From Neocallimastix lanati (nom. inval.) (taxonomy: Eukaryota; Neocallimastigomycota; Neocallimastigomycetes; Neocallimastigales; Neocallimastigaceae): a stretch of 42,500 nucleotides of DNA. Below, in pieces: positions 1-11,064 of the stretch. Where the stretch lies: the NCBI GenBank assembly GCA_016946835.1, contig JACVTC010000008.1, positions 632,501-675,000 of the forward strand. The letters run 5' to 3'. The translations under genes and the position numbers were made by a program. Below the pieces are notes generated by a model. It had not been told where the DNA came from and searched no databases. It was given only the letters and a program-made list of their open reading frames with translations. The first letter of the stretch is position 1, and every line of letters begins with the position of its first letter.

Positions 1-628
1 TTTCACTACCGCTTTCTCTGTAAAGCTTATAGGCATCAACTCCAATAATAGCACAAACGGCTGCATCTAACCCACAAACGGAGAAAACCGTTGAAGAAAT
101 GTTGGTATTAGGTTTAATCGTACGGGCAATATAATTTACTAATTCTGGATTGGCAATTTTATTATAGAACCAATTCCATAAGTTTTCAGCATTTTTAACA
201 GCTGGCATAGGATTATTAATAACATCCATACCGGTTTTACCAACCACAGTTAATGTATTACTTCTAACTTTACACCGATCAATGATATCGGTAGTAATCC
301 CTATGACCCCACCACCTAATAACATATTAATGGTTCCAAAGAAACCTAAATTGGCTGATAAGGCACTAGAGACAAAACATAATAAATTGGCTTTTAAGTG
401 ATGAATATCCATATGGTGAAACATATGAAGAATAATTGAATCTATATTTGAACAGAAATGAAAACGAGGTGCACGATAGATAACATGAAGTGAAGAAAAG
501 TATTTTAATAAATCCACTGGAGGTCTTCCTAGACCTAATCTATCATAGTACAGTGATACTAATGAAGGTATACATGCTGCTGTAGTACCAGCTATAGCAA
601 GTTTAGTTCCCAATGATATTTTATCCAT
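1..628 (-). CDS. Rhomboid-family membrane protein, probable pseudoprotease (3' end beyond window)
   Basis: Open from the ATG at 628 to the window edge (209 codons, no stop). Hydrophobic stretches include residues about 8-26, 62-72, 82-110 and 180-198. The stretch HHMDIHHLKANLL (71-83) matches the rhomboid H-x4-H-x3-N signature: His72, His77 and Asn81 fit the spacing of GlpG His145/His150/Asn154. The later segment VCGLDAAVCAIIG (184-196) aligns without gaps to the catalytic GxSGxxxGxxG helix, but the nucleophile Ser is Asp188 and the following Gly is Ala189. I see the fold signature. From family knowledge, loss of the Ser gives an inactive rhomboid-like protein (as in iRhoms and derlins) that binds membrane clients rather than cutting them; that role is inferred. 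The start is supported by the GGAAATGG context and a 33-nt A run just upstream. The C-terminal part is not visible, so remaining TM segments and any extra domain are unknown. Confidence 0.7.
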   Translation of the reverse strand, partial: MDKISLGTKLAIAGTTAACIPSLVSLYYDRLGLGRPPVDLLKYFSSLHVIYRAPRFHFCSNIDSIILHMFHHMDIHHLKANLLCFVSSALSANLGFFGTINMLLGGGVIGITTDIIDRCKVRSNTLTVVGKTGMDVINNPMPAVKNAENLWNWFYNKIANPELVNYIARTIKPNTNISSTVFSVCGLDAAVCAIIGVDAYKLYRESGSE

Positions 629-630
629 TT

Positions 631-669
<39 letters not shown>

Positions 670-2433
670 ATATATATATATAAATTATATTATTTTATAT
701 TACAAGTTACAAAAATATAAAATTATTTATAAAAAAAAAAATAAAAAAAAAAGTTATAAATATATATGTTATTTTTAATGATATAATTGAATGATTAATT
801 GATTTTATTTTTCCTGATTGAAAGTATTTTACTGAATGAATGAGAGTGAATGAATGTTAATTTAAAAAAAATAATAAATTTTTTCTTTATTTTATTTTAT
901 TTTATTTTATTTAATTAAATTTAAAATGAATAAAAAAATGATTGATTTAAAATCGATTTAAATTTGTTTTACAATTGATTTTAATATTGATTCAAATATG
1001 ATTTAAAATTGATTTAGCATTAGTTATTATGGGCTTAAACAATAAAAAGTTTTGACCATTAATACATATAATACTATTATAATACCATAAACTGTAAAAT
1101 ATTATAAATTATAATTATTTTTGCATTATTAAAATAAAAATAAAATAAAAGATAAAAGAAAAGAGATAGGAGCTTAATTATTATTGATATTTTTTTTTTA
1201 TTTGTAATAATTAATTTATTATTATTGAATAATATATATATATATATATATAAAAATAAAATAAAATAAGTAAATAAATAAGAATAATAAGTTTCTTGTT
1301 ATTTATTATATTATATTTTTTAAAAAATTTATAAAAATTAATAAAAATGTCTTTGGTGTTAATACTTTTTATATTTATTTATTTATTTTAAAAGTTCATT
1401 AATTTTTATTTTTATTTTTTATAATTTAATCATTTTAATTTATTAATATTTTATTAAATTATATATATGTGTGTATATTTTTTAGTTCCTTATCTTTATT
1501 GTTATTATTATTATATTCACTCCATATAGCAATATTCTTATTTTTTTTTTTTTTTTTTTTTTTTGTATGTTATGCTGAAATGACAAAAAAAAAAAAAAAA
1601 TGAACCAAATATTATGACTGATTTAAAAATTATATATATCGTATAATAAAAATATAAAAAATATATATTAATAAAAAAGTGTGTGAAATTGCATTTTTAA
1701 TTGAAATAATATATATATATGAATTATTTTTTTTATTTTGTTAAAAAATCAAATGAAAATAATAATAAAAGAAAAAAAGATAATTTTTATTAATAGATAA
1801 AAATAAAATAATATAAAGATTTTGAAGATTTCAAAATGAAATTTTTATGTTACTAAAAATTGAAAATACCTTTATTTTATTTTATTATTTTTATTCCTCT
1901 ACAAAATAAAATAAATAAAATTAAAATAAAATAAAATTTTTCTTATTAGCTTAAATATAAAGTTACATTAATTTTTTAAATTAAATTTTATTCAAATTTT
2001 ATTCAAATATATAATTATGTAAATGAATAAATAAATAAATAATTAAATAAATAATTATATATATTTTAAATTAATATAGAATTTATTTTTAAATTATTTA
2101 AATATTCATTTTTTTTTTATATGTTTTATTTTTTTTATATATTTTTATCTATTTTATATATCATTAGATTACCTAACCAAAATCTTTTTTTTTCTTTTTT
2201 ACTTTTTAATAGCATTTTTGGAGGTTTTTTTTTTATTTTAGTTATTTTATTATATTATATTTACATAATAAAATATGTTTTATTTCTAAAAGATATTTTA
2301 ATGTTTCAACATATTATTTGACTAAATATATATATATATAGTTTTTATTTTACACTTTATAAAAAAAATTATCTTAAATCCTATTAAACTCATCAAATAG
2401 ATTCAATAAAGAAAATTAAAAAAAAAAATTAAA

Positions 2434-2434
<1 letters not shown>
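629..2434. other. Gene-free AT-rich spacer
   Basis: Low-complexity DNA with A/T homopolymers, among them T33 at 633-665 next to the rhomboid-like start codon and a T run near 1542-1564, and with TA-dinucleotide and TTTTA-type runs. I found no supported gene, RNA or mobile element. The one short open frame (2121-2321) is Phe/Ile/Tyr-rich translation of AT sequence. Confidence 0.7.
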
Positions 2435-2489
<55 letters not shown>

Positions 2490-2505
2490 TAATAATAATA
2501 ATAAC

Positions 2506-2537
<32 letters not shown>

Positions 2538-2619
2538 TAATAATAATAATAACAATAACAATAATAATAATAATAATAATAACAATAATAATAATAATAA
2601 TAATAACAATAATAATAAC

Positions 2620-2693
<74 letters not shown>
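2435..2693. repeat. (AAT)n microsatellite with AAC interruptions
   Basis: About 86 AAT triplets with scattered AAC units and one TAA slip near 2662. The minus strand reads as poly-Leu or poly-Ile depending on frame, which gives long false ORFs. Confidence 0.95.
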
Positions 2694-2694
<1 letters not shown>

Positions 2695-2784
2695 CAAGAA
2701 TAAAAAGTATTTAAAAAAAAAAAAAAAATACACATTTCAAGGAAAGAAAGAGAGAGTAAATAATAAATAAATAATAAAAACCTA

Positions 2785-3137
2785 GAAACATAGACTTGCA
2801 CATATGGGTACCTATCTTCTATATGGGCCATACAGTTATTAATTAACTGTAAAGTGATAAGTTATTGGCATACTTTAACAGCTTCGCCGCTCTCAATCGT
2901 CGTTACACACTGCCCGGAGATGCCTTCCTAACGTTCCTACATATATCTCTATTGACCACGAGCATCAGAACGGAATCATTAACTCCTCCCTAGTGGGTGT
3001 AATCATTGGCGATTGGAAATTTTACAATCATCAAGGTCTATGCTTCAATTCAAAGCGTAGTATCAGGGTTGGGTGAAATAATCATTTGAGGGAAAGCCTT
3101 ATTGATATAAAACAAATATGTGTAGTAACATATTTGT
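2785..3137. other. GC-richer island of unknown identity, flanked by two hairpins
   Basis: This stretch has markedly more G+C than its surroundings and no simple repeats. A perfect 7-bp hairpin (ACAGTTA/TAACTGT, 2832-2850) lies on the left and a perfect 10-bp hairpin (ACAAATATGT/ACATATTTGT, 3112-3137) on the right. Inside, CTATGCTT (near 3039) pairs with AAGCGTAG as an 8-bp stem that needs a U-G wobble on the plus strand and would be a mismatch on the minus strand. I compared it from memory with U1, U2, U4, U5, U6, 5S, SRP and RNase P/MRP cores and saw no match. Every reading frame has stops. It could be a structured ncRNA on the plus strand or a decayed mobile-element fragment. Confidence 0.4.
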
Positions 3138-3365
3138 ATATTTAATATTAATTATTAAATATTAAATTTATATTTTTTTGATAATAATTATTTTATTTTA
3201 TTTTATTTCAATATGTATTATTATAATTATAATAATTATAATACTTTAATTCATATAAAATTTATATATTTCTATATATTAGAATATATAATATATATAT
3301 TACCTATTTCTTATAAATAGATTAGATTATTTATATTAGAAATAGAGAATTCTCTTGTAAATTTT

Positions 3366-3652
3366 GGGAGAGTTGCATTTCCCCAGATTGCATTTCGCCA
3401 AGTGGCGTATTATTAAAATGTTGCATTTCCCCAAGTTGTATTTCGCCAGGTTGCATTTCGACAAGTGGAGTATTGATATAAATAAATGAATAAATAAATA
3501 AATATTAATTCAAAATAATTTTTTTTAAAATTGTTTTTATTCGATATTAATAATATTTAATTTTATTTATTGATTTATTTATTTATTTAATAATTTTCAA
3601 TTTGGCGAAATGCAATCTGGCGAAATGCAATTTGGCGAATTGCCCCATACCC
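3366..3652. mobile_element. Non-autonomous MULE-type MITE with 9-bp target-site duplication
   Basis: GTAAATTTT occurs at 3357-3365 and again at 3653-3661, exactly bracketing a 287-bp segment. The segment begins GGGAGAGTTGCATTTCCCC and its other end, read in reverse complement, begins GGGTATGGGGCAATTCGCC. Both ends continue into about 15-bp subterminal units of the form TTGCATTTCGCCA, several on the left (3373-3470) and inverted on the right (3601-3645). The core is AT-rich and non-coding. A 9-bp duplication with long repetitive inverted ends is typical of Mutator-like elements. It has no transposase of its own. A MULE transposase relic lies at 9404-11064, but I saw no matching ends there, so the partner is unproven. 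Confidence 0.8.
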
Positions 3653-3737
3653 GTAAATTTTTAGGAATTAGAATTATTATTTTAATTGTACAAATATTAT
3701 AATATTATTAATAAAATTTACTAAACTATCATTATTT

Positions 3738-3900
3738 AAAACCCACTGCTTATAAATTATTGCACATAAAAGTCCCGCATATCATTATGAATATCACGTG
3801 TGGTCTCATGATATCCCAGGATAGAAACCTTATCCGATTATTTGGTACCATGCCGAGGATTCGAACCCCGCCCTCTACAGTAACCTGTATCGTCCTAACA
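3738..3900 (-). mobile_element. tRNA-derived (SINE-like) fragment with Pol III box B
   Basis: On the minus strand GGTTCGAATCC (plus 3857-3867) equals the Pol III box B consensus. It sits in a complete T-arm: CGGGG, a TTCGAAT loop, then CCTCG (plus 3854-3870). After it come seven bases, an A and CCA, as in a tRNA 3' end. Upstream is GTTAGGAC, as in a D-arm, but the middle is too short for a normal anticodon arm and no matching 5' acceptor strand exists. An array of TAAATAA-type repeats starts where the 5' half should be. It is best read as a degenerate tRNA-related SINE head with an unrelated tail toward 3738. An intact tRNA gene is ruled out. Confidence 0.5.
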
Positions 3901-4012
3901 ATAAATAAATAATAATTAAATAAATAAATAAATAATAAATAAATAATAAATAAATAAATTATAAATAAATAAATAAATAATAAATAAATTAATAAATAAT
4001 AAATAAAATTTT
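3901..4012. repeat. Heptamer-type (TAAATAA)n array
   Basis: A 7-bp-period AT array mixed with 4-bp AAAT units. It separates the tRNA-like fragment from the next complex sequence, as if it had grown inside an older element. Confidence 0.85.
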
Positions 4013-4195
4013 GGATTTGCATTTCGGGGGAAAAGACCATATTCAGTTTTTGTGAAACAGGTAACACTAACAGCTACTAATATTCCCCCCTCTTCCCCTT
4101 CCCCTAATAAAATATTATCCCATAAATAAAAAATTAAAAGAGGTAGAAAACTTCTATTCATTCTTTAGAGGAATAATGATAACTCCTTGAATTAT
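4013..4195. other. Complex unidentified segment
   Basis: A C-rich stretch (near 4084-4105) and a GGGGGAAAAGACC block give it far more complexity than its flanks. There are no long conserved-looking frames. It may be the other half of the tRNA-like element interrupted by the array at 3901-4012; this is inference only. Confidence 0.3.
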
Positions 4196-4455
4196 AGATA
4201 TCGAAACAGATTATCTATTTAAATTAACAATTACTATTATTAACTATTATTATTAACTATTATTATTTATTATTATTATTTTACTATTATTAACTATTAT
4301 TATTAATTATTATTATTTATTATTTATTATTTATTATTTATTATTTATTATAATTAAATATTTATAGAGATATTATTTTTATAATTTTTTATTATTTTTA
4401 TTCTTTATTTTATTTTATTTTTTATTTATTTTTTATTTATTTATTTATTTATTTA

Positions 4456-4487
<32 letters not shown>

Positions 4488-4855
4488 TTTTCTTAATGTT
4501 ATTTTATCCAACAAGTAAATAAAAATAGAATAATAAAAATATAAAATTGATTAAGTTGGTTCAATAATTTAAATAAAATATTATAAAAATAAAAATAATA
4601 ATAATAAATATAAATAAAAAAAAAATTATTATTATATAAATAAATATAGAATTGGTTTATAAATTTTATATAAATAACTTTAAAATATAAAATTGTGAAA
4701 AGAAAATTACTTCTTTCTTTTTTTTTTTTTTTTTTTTTTTTTTTCTTTTTTCAAAAATTATTAATTATGGTATTAAAAATTATTTATACCAATTGCTATC
4801 GATATATTATTATTTATATCGATGTAAGTTTATATGATATATATTTACATTAATA

Positions 4856-4893
<38 letters not shown>

Positions 4894-5211
4894 TTTTTTT
4901 TTTTTTTGTGTTTTCTTCATTGAAAAGAAATATTTCATAATTCAATAAATTAATTTTTTAAAAAGAAGAAAGAAGTTTTGATAATTAAAAAAAATAACGT
5001 TAAATATATTATTTTATACATATAATGTATTATTAAATAGTTTGATAGATTATGCGAAATGAATGATTTTTATAAAAAAAAATTAAAAATAAAAATAATA
5101 ATAACCTTAATAAATATAAAAAAGGTTACAGCTATGATATCAATATATAATATTAAAAAAAAAAAAAAAGTTAAGATATATATTAATAAATTATTATTTT
5201 TAACTTTTTTT

Positions 5212-5243
<32 letters not shown>

Positions 5244-5353
5244 GATACTTTTTCCTTTTTTTCCTTTTTTTTTTTTTTCTTCTTTTTTTTTTTTAAAAAA
5301 AAAAAGAAAAAATAAAAATAAACTCCTAGTATAAATCCCTTCTGTTAATGAAA
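4196..5353. other. Gene-free AT low-complexity spacer
   Basis: ATTATTAACT-type and TTATTTA runs (4196-4460) are followed by long T and A homopolymers near 4458-4482, 4720-4744, 4861-4890 and 5215-5243. I saw no supported gene. The open frame at 5059-5334 is Lys/Phe homopolymer translation. Confidence 0.7.
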
Positions 5354-6684
5354 CTATAATTTATGATTTAATTTACTCGCTTCCACAGCAAAATCTTCCA
5401 CTTCTTCTAATTCAATATAATCTCCATGACTATGATCATAGAAAGCATCTTCCATTTCGTATTTAACTTTGAGATCCTTTTTAACCTTTTTGGCGTTATT
5501 AAATCTGTAGGCTTTAAAAACAATGAAACCAGCCACAAATATGAGAACAACAATTAAAACGGCTAGAGCGATTCTAAGTTTATTATTGTAAAGAACCACA
5601 CAAATTTCAACATCATTTATTTTTTCACAACTACCTGTCGCACAATCAGAACTACGTTTACAAGTTTCTTCTTCAGCCAATTTACAAGTTAAACTATCTG
5701 TTTTGAATTTACCATGGTCTAAACCTTGGAAAACCGATTCGTCATTAGAACATATATATAATGGCTTCTTTTCATTTGCGATACAATTGCTTTCTTTACA
5801 AATACCAGAGAAACATTGTTCATTCGTATCACATTCACGAGTGTAACAAGTTGAAAGACTAGCTTCTTTACTGTTACAAGATTCTAAAATAAGGGTAGGA
5901 CGTTTTCCAAAATAATAGAAATAATCACTATATCTAATACTTTCAAAATTTACAATTATGTTTCCTTCCTTTTCATCATCTTTTTCAACGGCATAAACAC
6001 ATTTTTCGTCTCCTGGGTGACAATATAATGTGGAAACACAATGACCTTCTTTTTCCCCTTTTGGAATTAAACATTGAGTTTGAAATTCTTTTTTACAATC
6101 ATTATCGGATTTACAAGTATCACTATCGTTATCAATAATAAAATAAAATAAAATATAATATAATATAATATAATATAAAATTTAATAAAATTAAATTTTA
6201 ATAAAAAAAAATAGTAAAAATAATAATAATAATTAAGATAAAATGTTGATTTCTTTATTTTATATAAAAATATCTATTAAAAAAGTATTAAATATTTTTA
6301 TTTTATTAAACAAAGTATGTATTAATAATAATCCAACATAAAAAGGATTTAATAATTTTGTCTTATCATAAACTGAATGAGGAAAAAAAAATAATATTTT
6401 TAAAAAATAATTTATCTGCCAAGGTTAACACTGAATAATATAATATAATTCATATAAATAATATTGATTGAACTTTATTTCTTTCAATTAATATTATTAC
6501 ATTTTCCAAGATTAAATCATTAAAAATTTTAAAATATAACAAAATATATTATATTACTCTAGTTAAGTACAAATACTTACACTTTAAGTTTTTTTGCATC
6601 ATCTAATGTATATTCAGTCTTATAACCATAAATTGTAGTAAATAATAATGTAACTATGAATAATAAAGATTGTGTAAACTTCAT
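5354..6684 (-). CDS. Cys-rich type I single-pass membrane protein (290 aa, two exons)
   Basis: Exon 1 is 6684-6581 and exon 2 is 6122-5354. The 458-bp intron has donor GTAAGT and acceptor GATAG; joining restores one frame of 291 codons with a TAG stop. Residues 1-20 (basic start, then LLFIVTLLFTTIYG) are a signal peptide. Residues about 37-212 form an ectodomain with 18 cysteines, including CxxNxQCxSGxC-type spacing near 150-165 and CKRSSDC further on. Residues about 217-239 are one transmembrane helix, followed by a KKVKK stop-transfer segment and a 51-residue acidic tail. The even Cys count and topology suggest a disulfide-bonded surface or secretory-pathway receptor or adhesin. I recognise no named family, and the function is unknown. 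The start is supported by the signal peptide. Confidence 0.8.
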
Positions 6685-7601
<917 letters not shown>

Positions 7602-7719
7602 AATAATTTAATTTAAATGCTATAATAAATAAATATATTATGATAATATTCATATTCATTAAATATAATAAAAAAATAGTAAAGATTATAGTTAATAAAA
7701 ATAAATATGGAAATATTAA

Positions 7720-7990
7720 AATAATAATTGAATAATAAATAATAATAAGAGTATTTATTAATAAATAATAAATAATAAATAATAAAAAGAGTATTTATTA
7801 ATAAATAATAAATAATAAATAATAAAAAGAGTATTTATTAATAAATAATAAATAATAAATAATAATACATAATAAATAATAAATAATAATAAAAAGAGTA
7901 TTTATTAATAAATAAATTAATAAATAATAAATAATTGAATAATTAAATAATAAATAATAAATAATAAATAATAAATAATAAATAATAAAT
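7720..7990 (-). repeat. Heptamer satellite with GAGTATTTATTAATAA motif (reverse orientation)
   Basis: Four copies of AAGAGTATTTATTAATAA (at about 7748, 7788, 7828 and 7895) sit in AATAATA heptamers. The first three are spaced 40 bp apart. This is the reverse complement of the motif that fills 22700-26400. Confidence 0.85.
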
Positions 7991-8412
7991 GACACGTGCT
8001 TTTTGATATTTTGATATAGTATATTTGGATGCCTATTTATATCAAAACAGCATATAAATAAGTTAATGTAAAGCAATAGTATTTTATACTCAAACTAGCG
8101 TATTTAATGCATCCAAACATCAGCATATGCAATAAACTATGCACATACACATATATATTAACTCAATGCTGCAATTACACATATATATTAGCTATCTATC
8201 TTGAACATATATATTATTTAACTATAACTAAAACTATTATATGATAATATGCAACTAATACTATAGTTTTAGCATAAAAATAGTAAAAATAAGCATGATT
8301 AACCAAACTGCATTTAGCAGTGTGATAATAATACGCAGTATATATCATTAATTAAACAACATAGCTATATAGTTCATATATTAGCAATAAGCACACATAT
8401 GTATTAAATATC
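7991..8412. other. Unidentified 420-bp island between heptamer arrays
   Basis: Non-repetitive sequence rich in ATATGCA-like words, with three CATATATATTA repeats (near 8150, 8178 and 8207) and an inverted pair TTTGGATGC (8024-8032) / GCATCCAAA (8109-8117). The array on each side contains the same AATTGAATAATTAAATAATAAAT-like string (near 7932 and 8418). It may be an insertion in the array. It has no coding potential. Confidence 0.35.
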
Positions 8413-8520
8413 ATATAATTGAATAATTAAATAATAAATATTAAATATTAAATATTAAATATTAAATATTAAATAATTAATAATGAATAATAAATAATAA
8501 ATAATAAATAATAAATAATT
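8413..8520. repeat. (ATTAAAT)n and (AATAAAT)n heptamer array
   Basis: Two 7-bp-period blocks: ATTAAAT units, then AATAAAT units. Confidence 0.85.
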
Positions 8521-9403
8521 GGATATTACATAATAATATTTAAATAATACTAATAATATTTTAATAATACTAATAATTTGATATTTAAACAATAAAGAAT
8601 GAAGAACTGATATTAATATTTGATTATAAAAAAAAAAAAAAAAAAAAAAAGATTAAATAGTAATGAAATTCATGAAATAAAAATATTTTATAATTATACA
8701 ATTAGCAGTTTAGACTTTAATTTCTATATAGAGATATCAATCCTAATAAAAGGAGGCAACTTTAAAATAATTTAAAAATGATGATTATAATACATATATA
8801 TATATATATAATAAAAATAGTATATTATATTATTTAATCAATGAATGCATATTTATGACTAATTTTTTATTATTATTTTCTTTCTATTAATTGTTATAAG
8901 CTATTATTAATTATTAGTATAACTCGAATTATAATTATTGTTGAATTATTAATCATCCATTTTTACTATGATTAATATATATATATATATATATTGTATT
9001 GAATGACCTTTTAATATAAATTGCTCCTACGAAAAATTAAATTAAAAAAGGACCACATTTCGGAAAATGTGACATTTAAAACTTTTAAATATAAAATAAA
9101 TACATAAATACATAAATAAATAAATAAATAAATAAAACAATTAATTATTAATAATATAAATATTAATAAATTTTAAATTATTATATATTAATAAAGAAGT
9201 ATTTAACAAAATTTAAAGTATGTAATATTGATATTGATATTAATAATATTTTAACTATATAATTTTTATTATTGATATTAATAAAACTTGAACCGTCGCT
9301 TGATTTTAATTTAGTCAATAAAAATTAACTAACTAATATATAGTTTCTATTAAGATTAATTTAGATATATATTCTTAATTTAAAAAAAAAGTTTAGAAAA
9401 ATA
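8521..9403. other. Spacer downstream of the MULE relic
   Basis: AT-rich sequence with no gene. One perfect hairpin, CACATTT-CGGA-AAATGTG, lies at 9054-9071. I searched by eye for terminal inverted repeats of the MULE relic and found none. Confidence 0.5.
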
Positions 9404-9572
9404 CTAATTTAGAAATAAATTAATATTTTTATTATTTAAATCAAATAAATAATGATGCCATAGTTCAACGATAATCATTTTTATTACAACTATTACATAT
9501 TAACCCTTTTTCCATATTTATAAAATTTTAAATTAAAATATCGATTTCACCTGTTCTTCTAATTATTCTTTG

Positions 9573-9604
<32 letters not shown>

Positions 9605-9757
9605 TAATACGTACATTAATTTTAGGAGGAAAGCTTTTTTTAAAAAAAGATTCTTTAAGGGTAATTAATAAAAAAATTCTAATGCTTTATTTGTTATATG
9701 TTCTATATTATTATAATAATTCTATTTCGAATTTTCTTTATGATATTTAAAATAAAT

Positions 9758-9796
<39 letters not shown>

Positions 9797-11064
9797 TAAT
9801 ACGTACATTAATTTTAGGAGGAAAGCTTTTTTTTAAAAAAGATTCTTTAAGGGTAATTAATAAAAAAATTCTAATGCTTTATTTGTTATATGTTCTATAT
9901 TATTATAATAATTCTATTTCGAATTTTCTTTATGATATTTAAAATAAATAATTTTTTTTTCTTTTTTTAAAAAAAAAAAAAAGATATTCTAAAAATTCAA
10001 GAAAATTGTTAAAAAAAATTTTTTTTTGGTACATACTTTTAATTTTAATATAATTATTAAATTTTATCATTGGAATTTATAAACAGAAAGTTTGAAATGG
10101 ACTTCATCATAATTACATATATATTATTATTATTACCCATTTCATTATAACATAATTAACTTTTTTTATTTTTTTTTTTTTTTTTGTTTTTTTGTTTTTA
10201 TTTTTGTTTTTAAAATCGGCATTAGATATACCTTTTTTAAAATCATAATGTAAATTAATTGGCATAATTATAATAATAATTACAATATTATTATTACTAA
10301 ATTTATTAGCATTATTCTTTATTTCTGTAAATAATACTTTAATTAGTAGCTTGTTCCTAATTTTTTAATATAGAAAATGAAAATAGTATAATACTTATTT
10401 TAACTCTGGAACATAGTTTTTTATTATAAATATGTGACAACTAAAATTTGGCGCTACATAAAATATATCATTATTTTAATGTGTAAATAATTTTACTTGG
10501 AATGAGGATTTAAAATACTGTAGAAAAAAAATTAAGATTTTTAAATATCATAAAACCTTTACCTCTTCCTGTTTTTATAATATCCTAATACGTCAGAAAT
10601 TTTATTAAATGTTGTTATATCAGGATTTTATTATTTTACTTATACTTTTTCTTATTTGTGATTCAATTGTACTATAATTAGGACATATAAAATCCATTTC
10701 TTAAGAAACTTTATTAAATATATGCTTCAGTTTTATGTTTTATATCCAAAGGAATGGAACTTTTTTCTTATTTCCTCTTTAAAAATTTCTTATATTTTGT
10801 AAATATACATACATCAAATTCTTTTTTTGAGATGATTATATAAACTTTAATATCATAAATTTCATTCTTATCAATTAACATAATGAGAAATTTATAATCG
10901 ATTTAAAGTTTTATTTTCAGTACATCTATATACTTTTGAATCATCTTTGTTTTTTTTATGGAAGAAAATATATATTTATATATATATATATATATTTTGT
11001 TAATGATAATTTATTCTTTTTCTCGATTAGTTTCACTAATTTCAATTTTTATATTTTCATCCAT
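9404..11064 (-). pseudogene. Decayed Mutator-like (MULE) transposase with FLYWCH-type N-terminus
   Basis: In reverse complement, fragments of one protein appear in the right order across many frameshifts and stops. First is a start MDENIKIEISETN at 11064. Next is a FLYWCH-like part with DKNEIYDIKV and KEFDV (near 10790-10890). Then come MDFICPNYSTIESQIRKSI (about 10640-10697), DIFYVAPNFS and YVPEL (about 10400-10470), HYDFKKGISNADFKNK (about 10200-10245), NNFLEFLEYL near 10000, YYNNIEHITNKALE and LMYVLQK (twice, 9604-9952), and finally ELWHHYLFDLNNKNINLF just before a TAG at 9404-9406. These resemble MULE transposases that are common in fungi such as Rhizophagus and anaerobic gut fungi. Homopolymer insertions and two or more stops per 100 codons show that it is long dead. 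Confidence 0.8.
9575..9960. repeat. 192-bp tandem duplication inside the MULE relic
   Basis: 9604-9760 recurs at 9796-9952, starting GTAATACGTACATTAATTTT, with only one or two differences. Each copy is preceded by a long T run (9575-9603 and 9761-9795) and the second is followed by another T run. The offset is exactly 192 bp. Near identity against a heavily decayed host gene means the duplication is much younger than the gene's death; slippage between T runs is the likely cause. Confidence 0.95.

Noticed and set aside
2403-2831. Minus-strand 142-aa poly-Leu and 105-aa poly-Ile frames
   Set aside because: Shadows of the (AAT/AAC)n microsatellite.
2785-3137. Identity as 5S rRNA, U snRNA, SRP RNA or RNase P/MRP RNA
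   Set aside because: None of the conserved core words I know for these RNAs was found on either strand.
3840-3900. A functional tRNA gene
   Set aside because: The T-arm and box B are perfect, but there is no 5' acceptor strand and no normal anticodon arm.
3750-4161. Two minus-strand frames over the tRNA-like region
   Set aside because: They run through simple repeats and a tRNA-like T-arm; the sequence is better explained as a SINE-like fragment.
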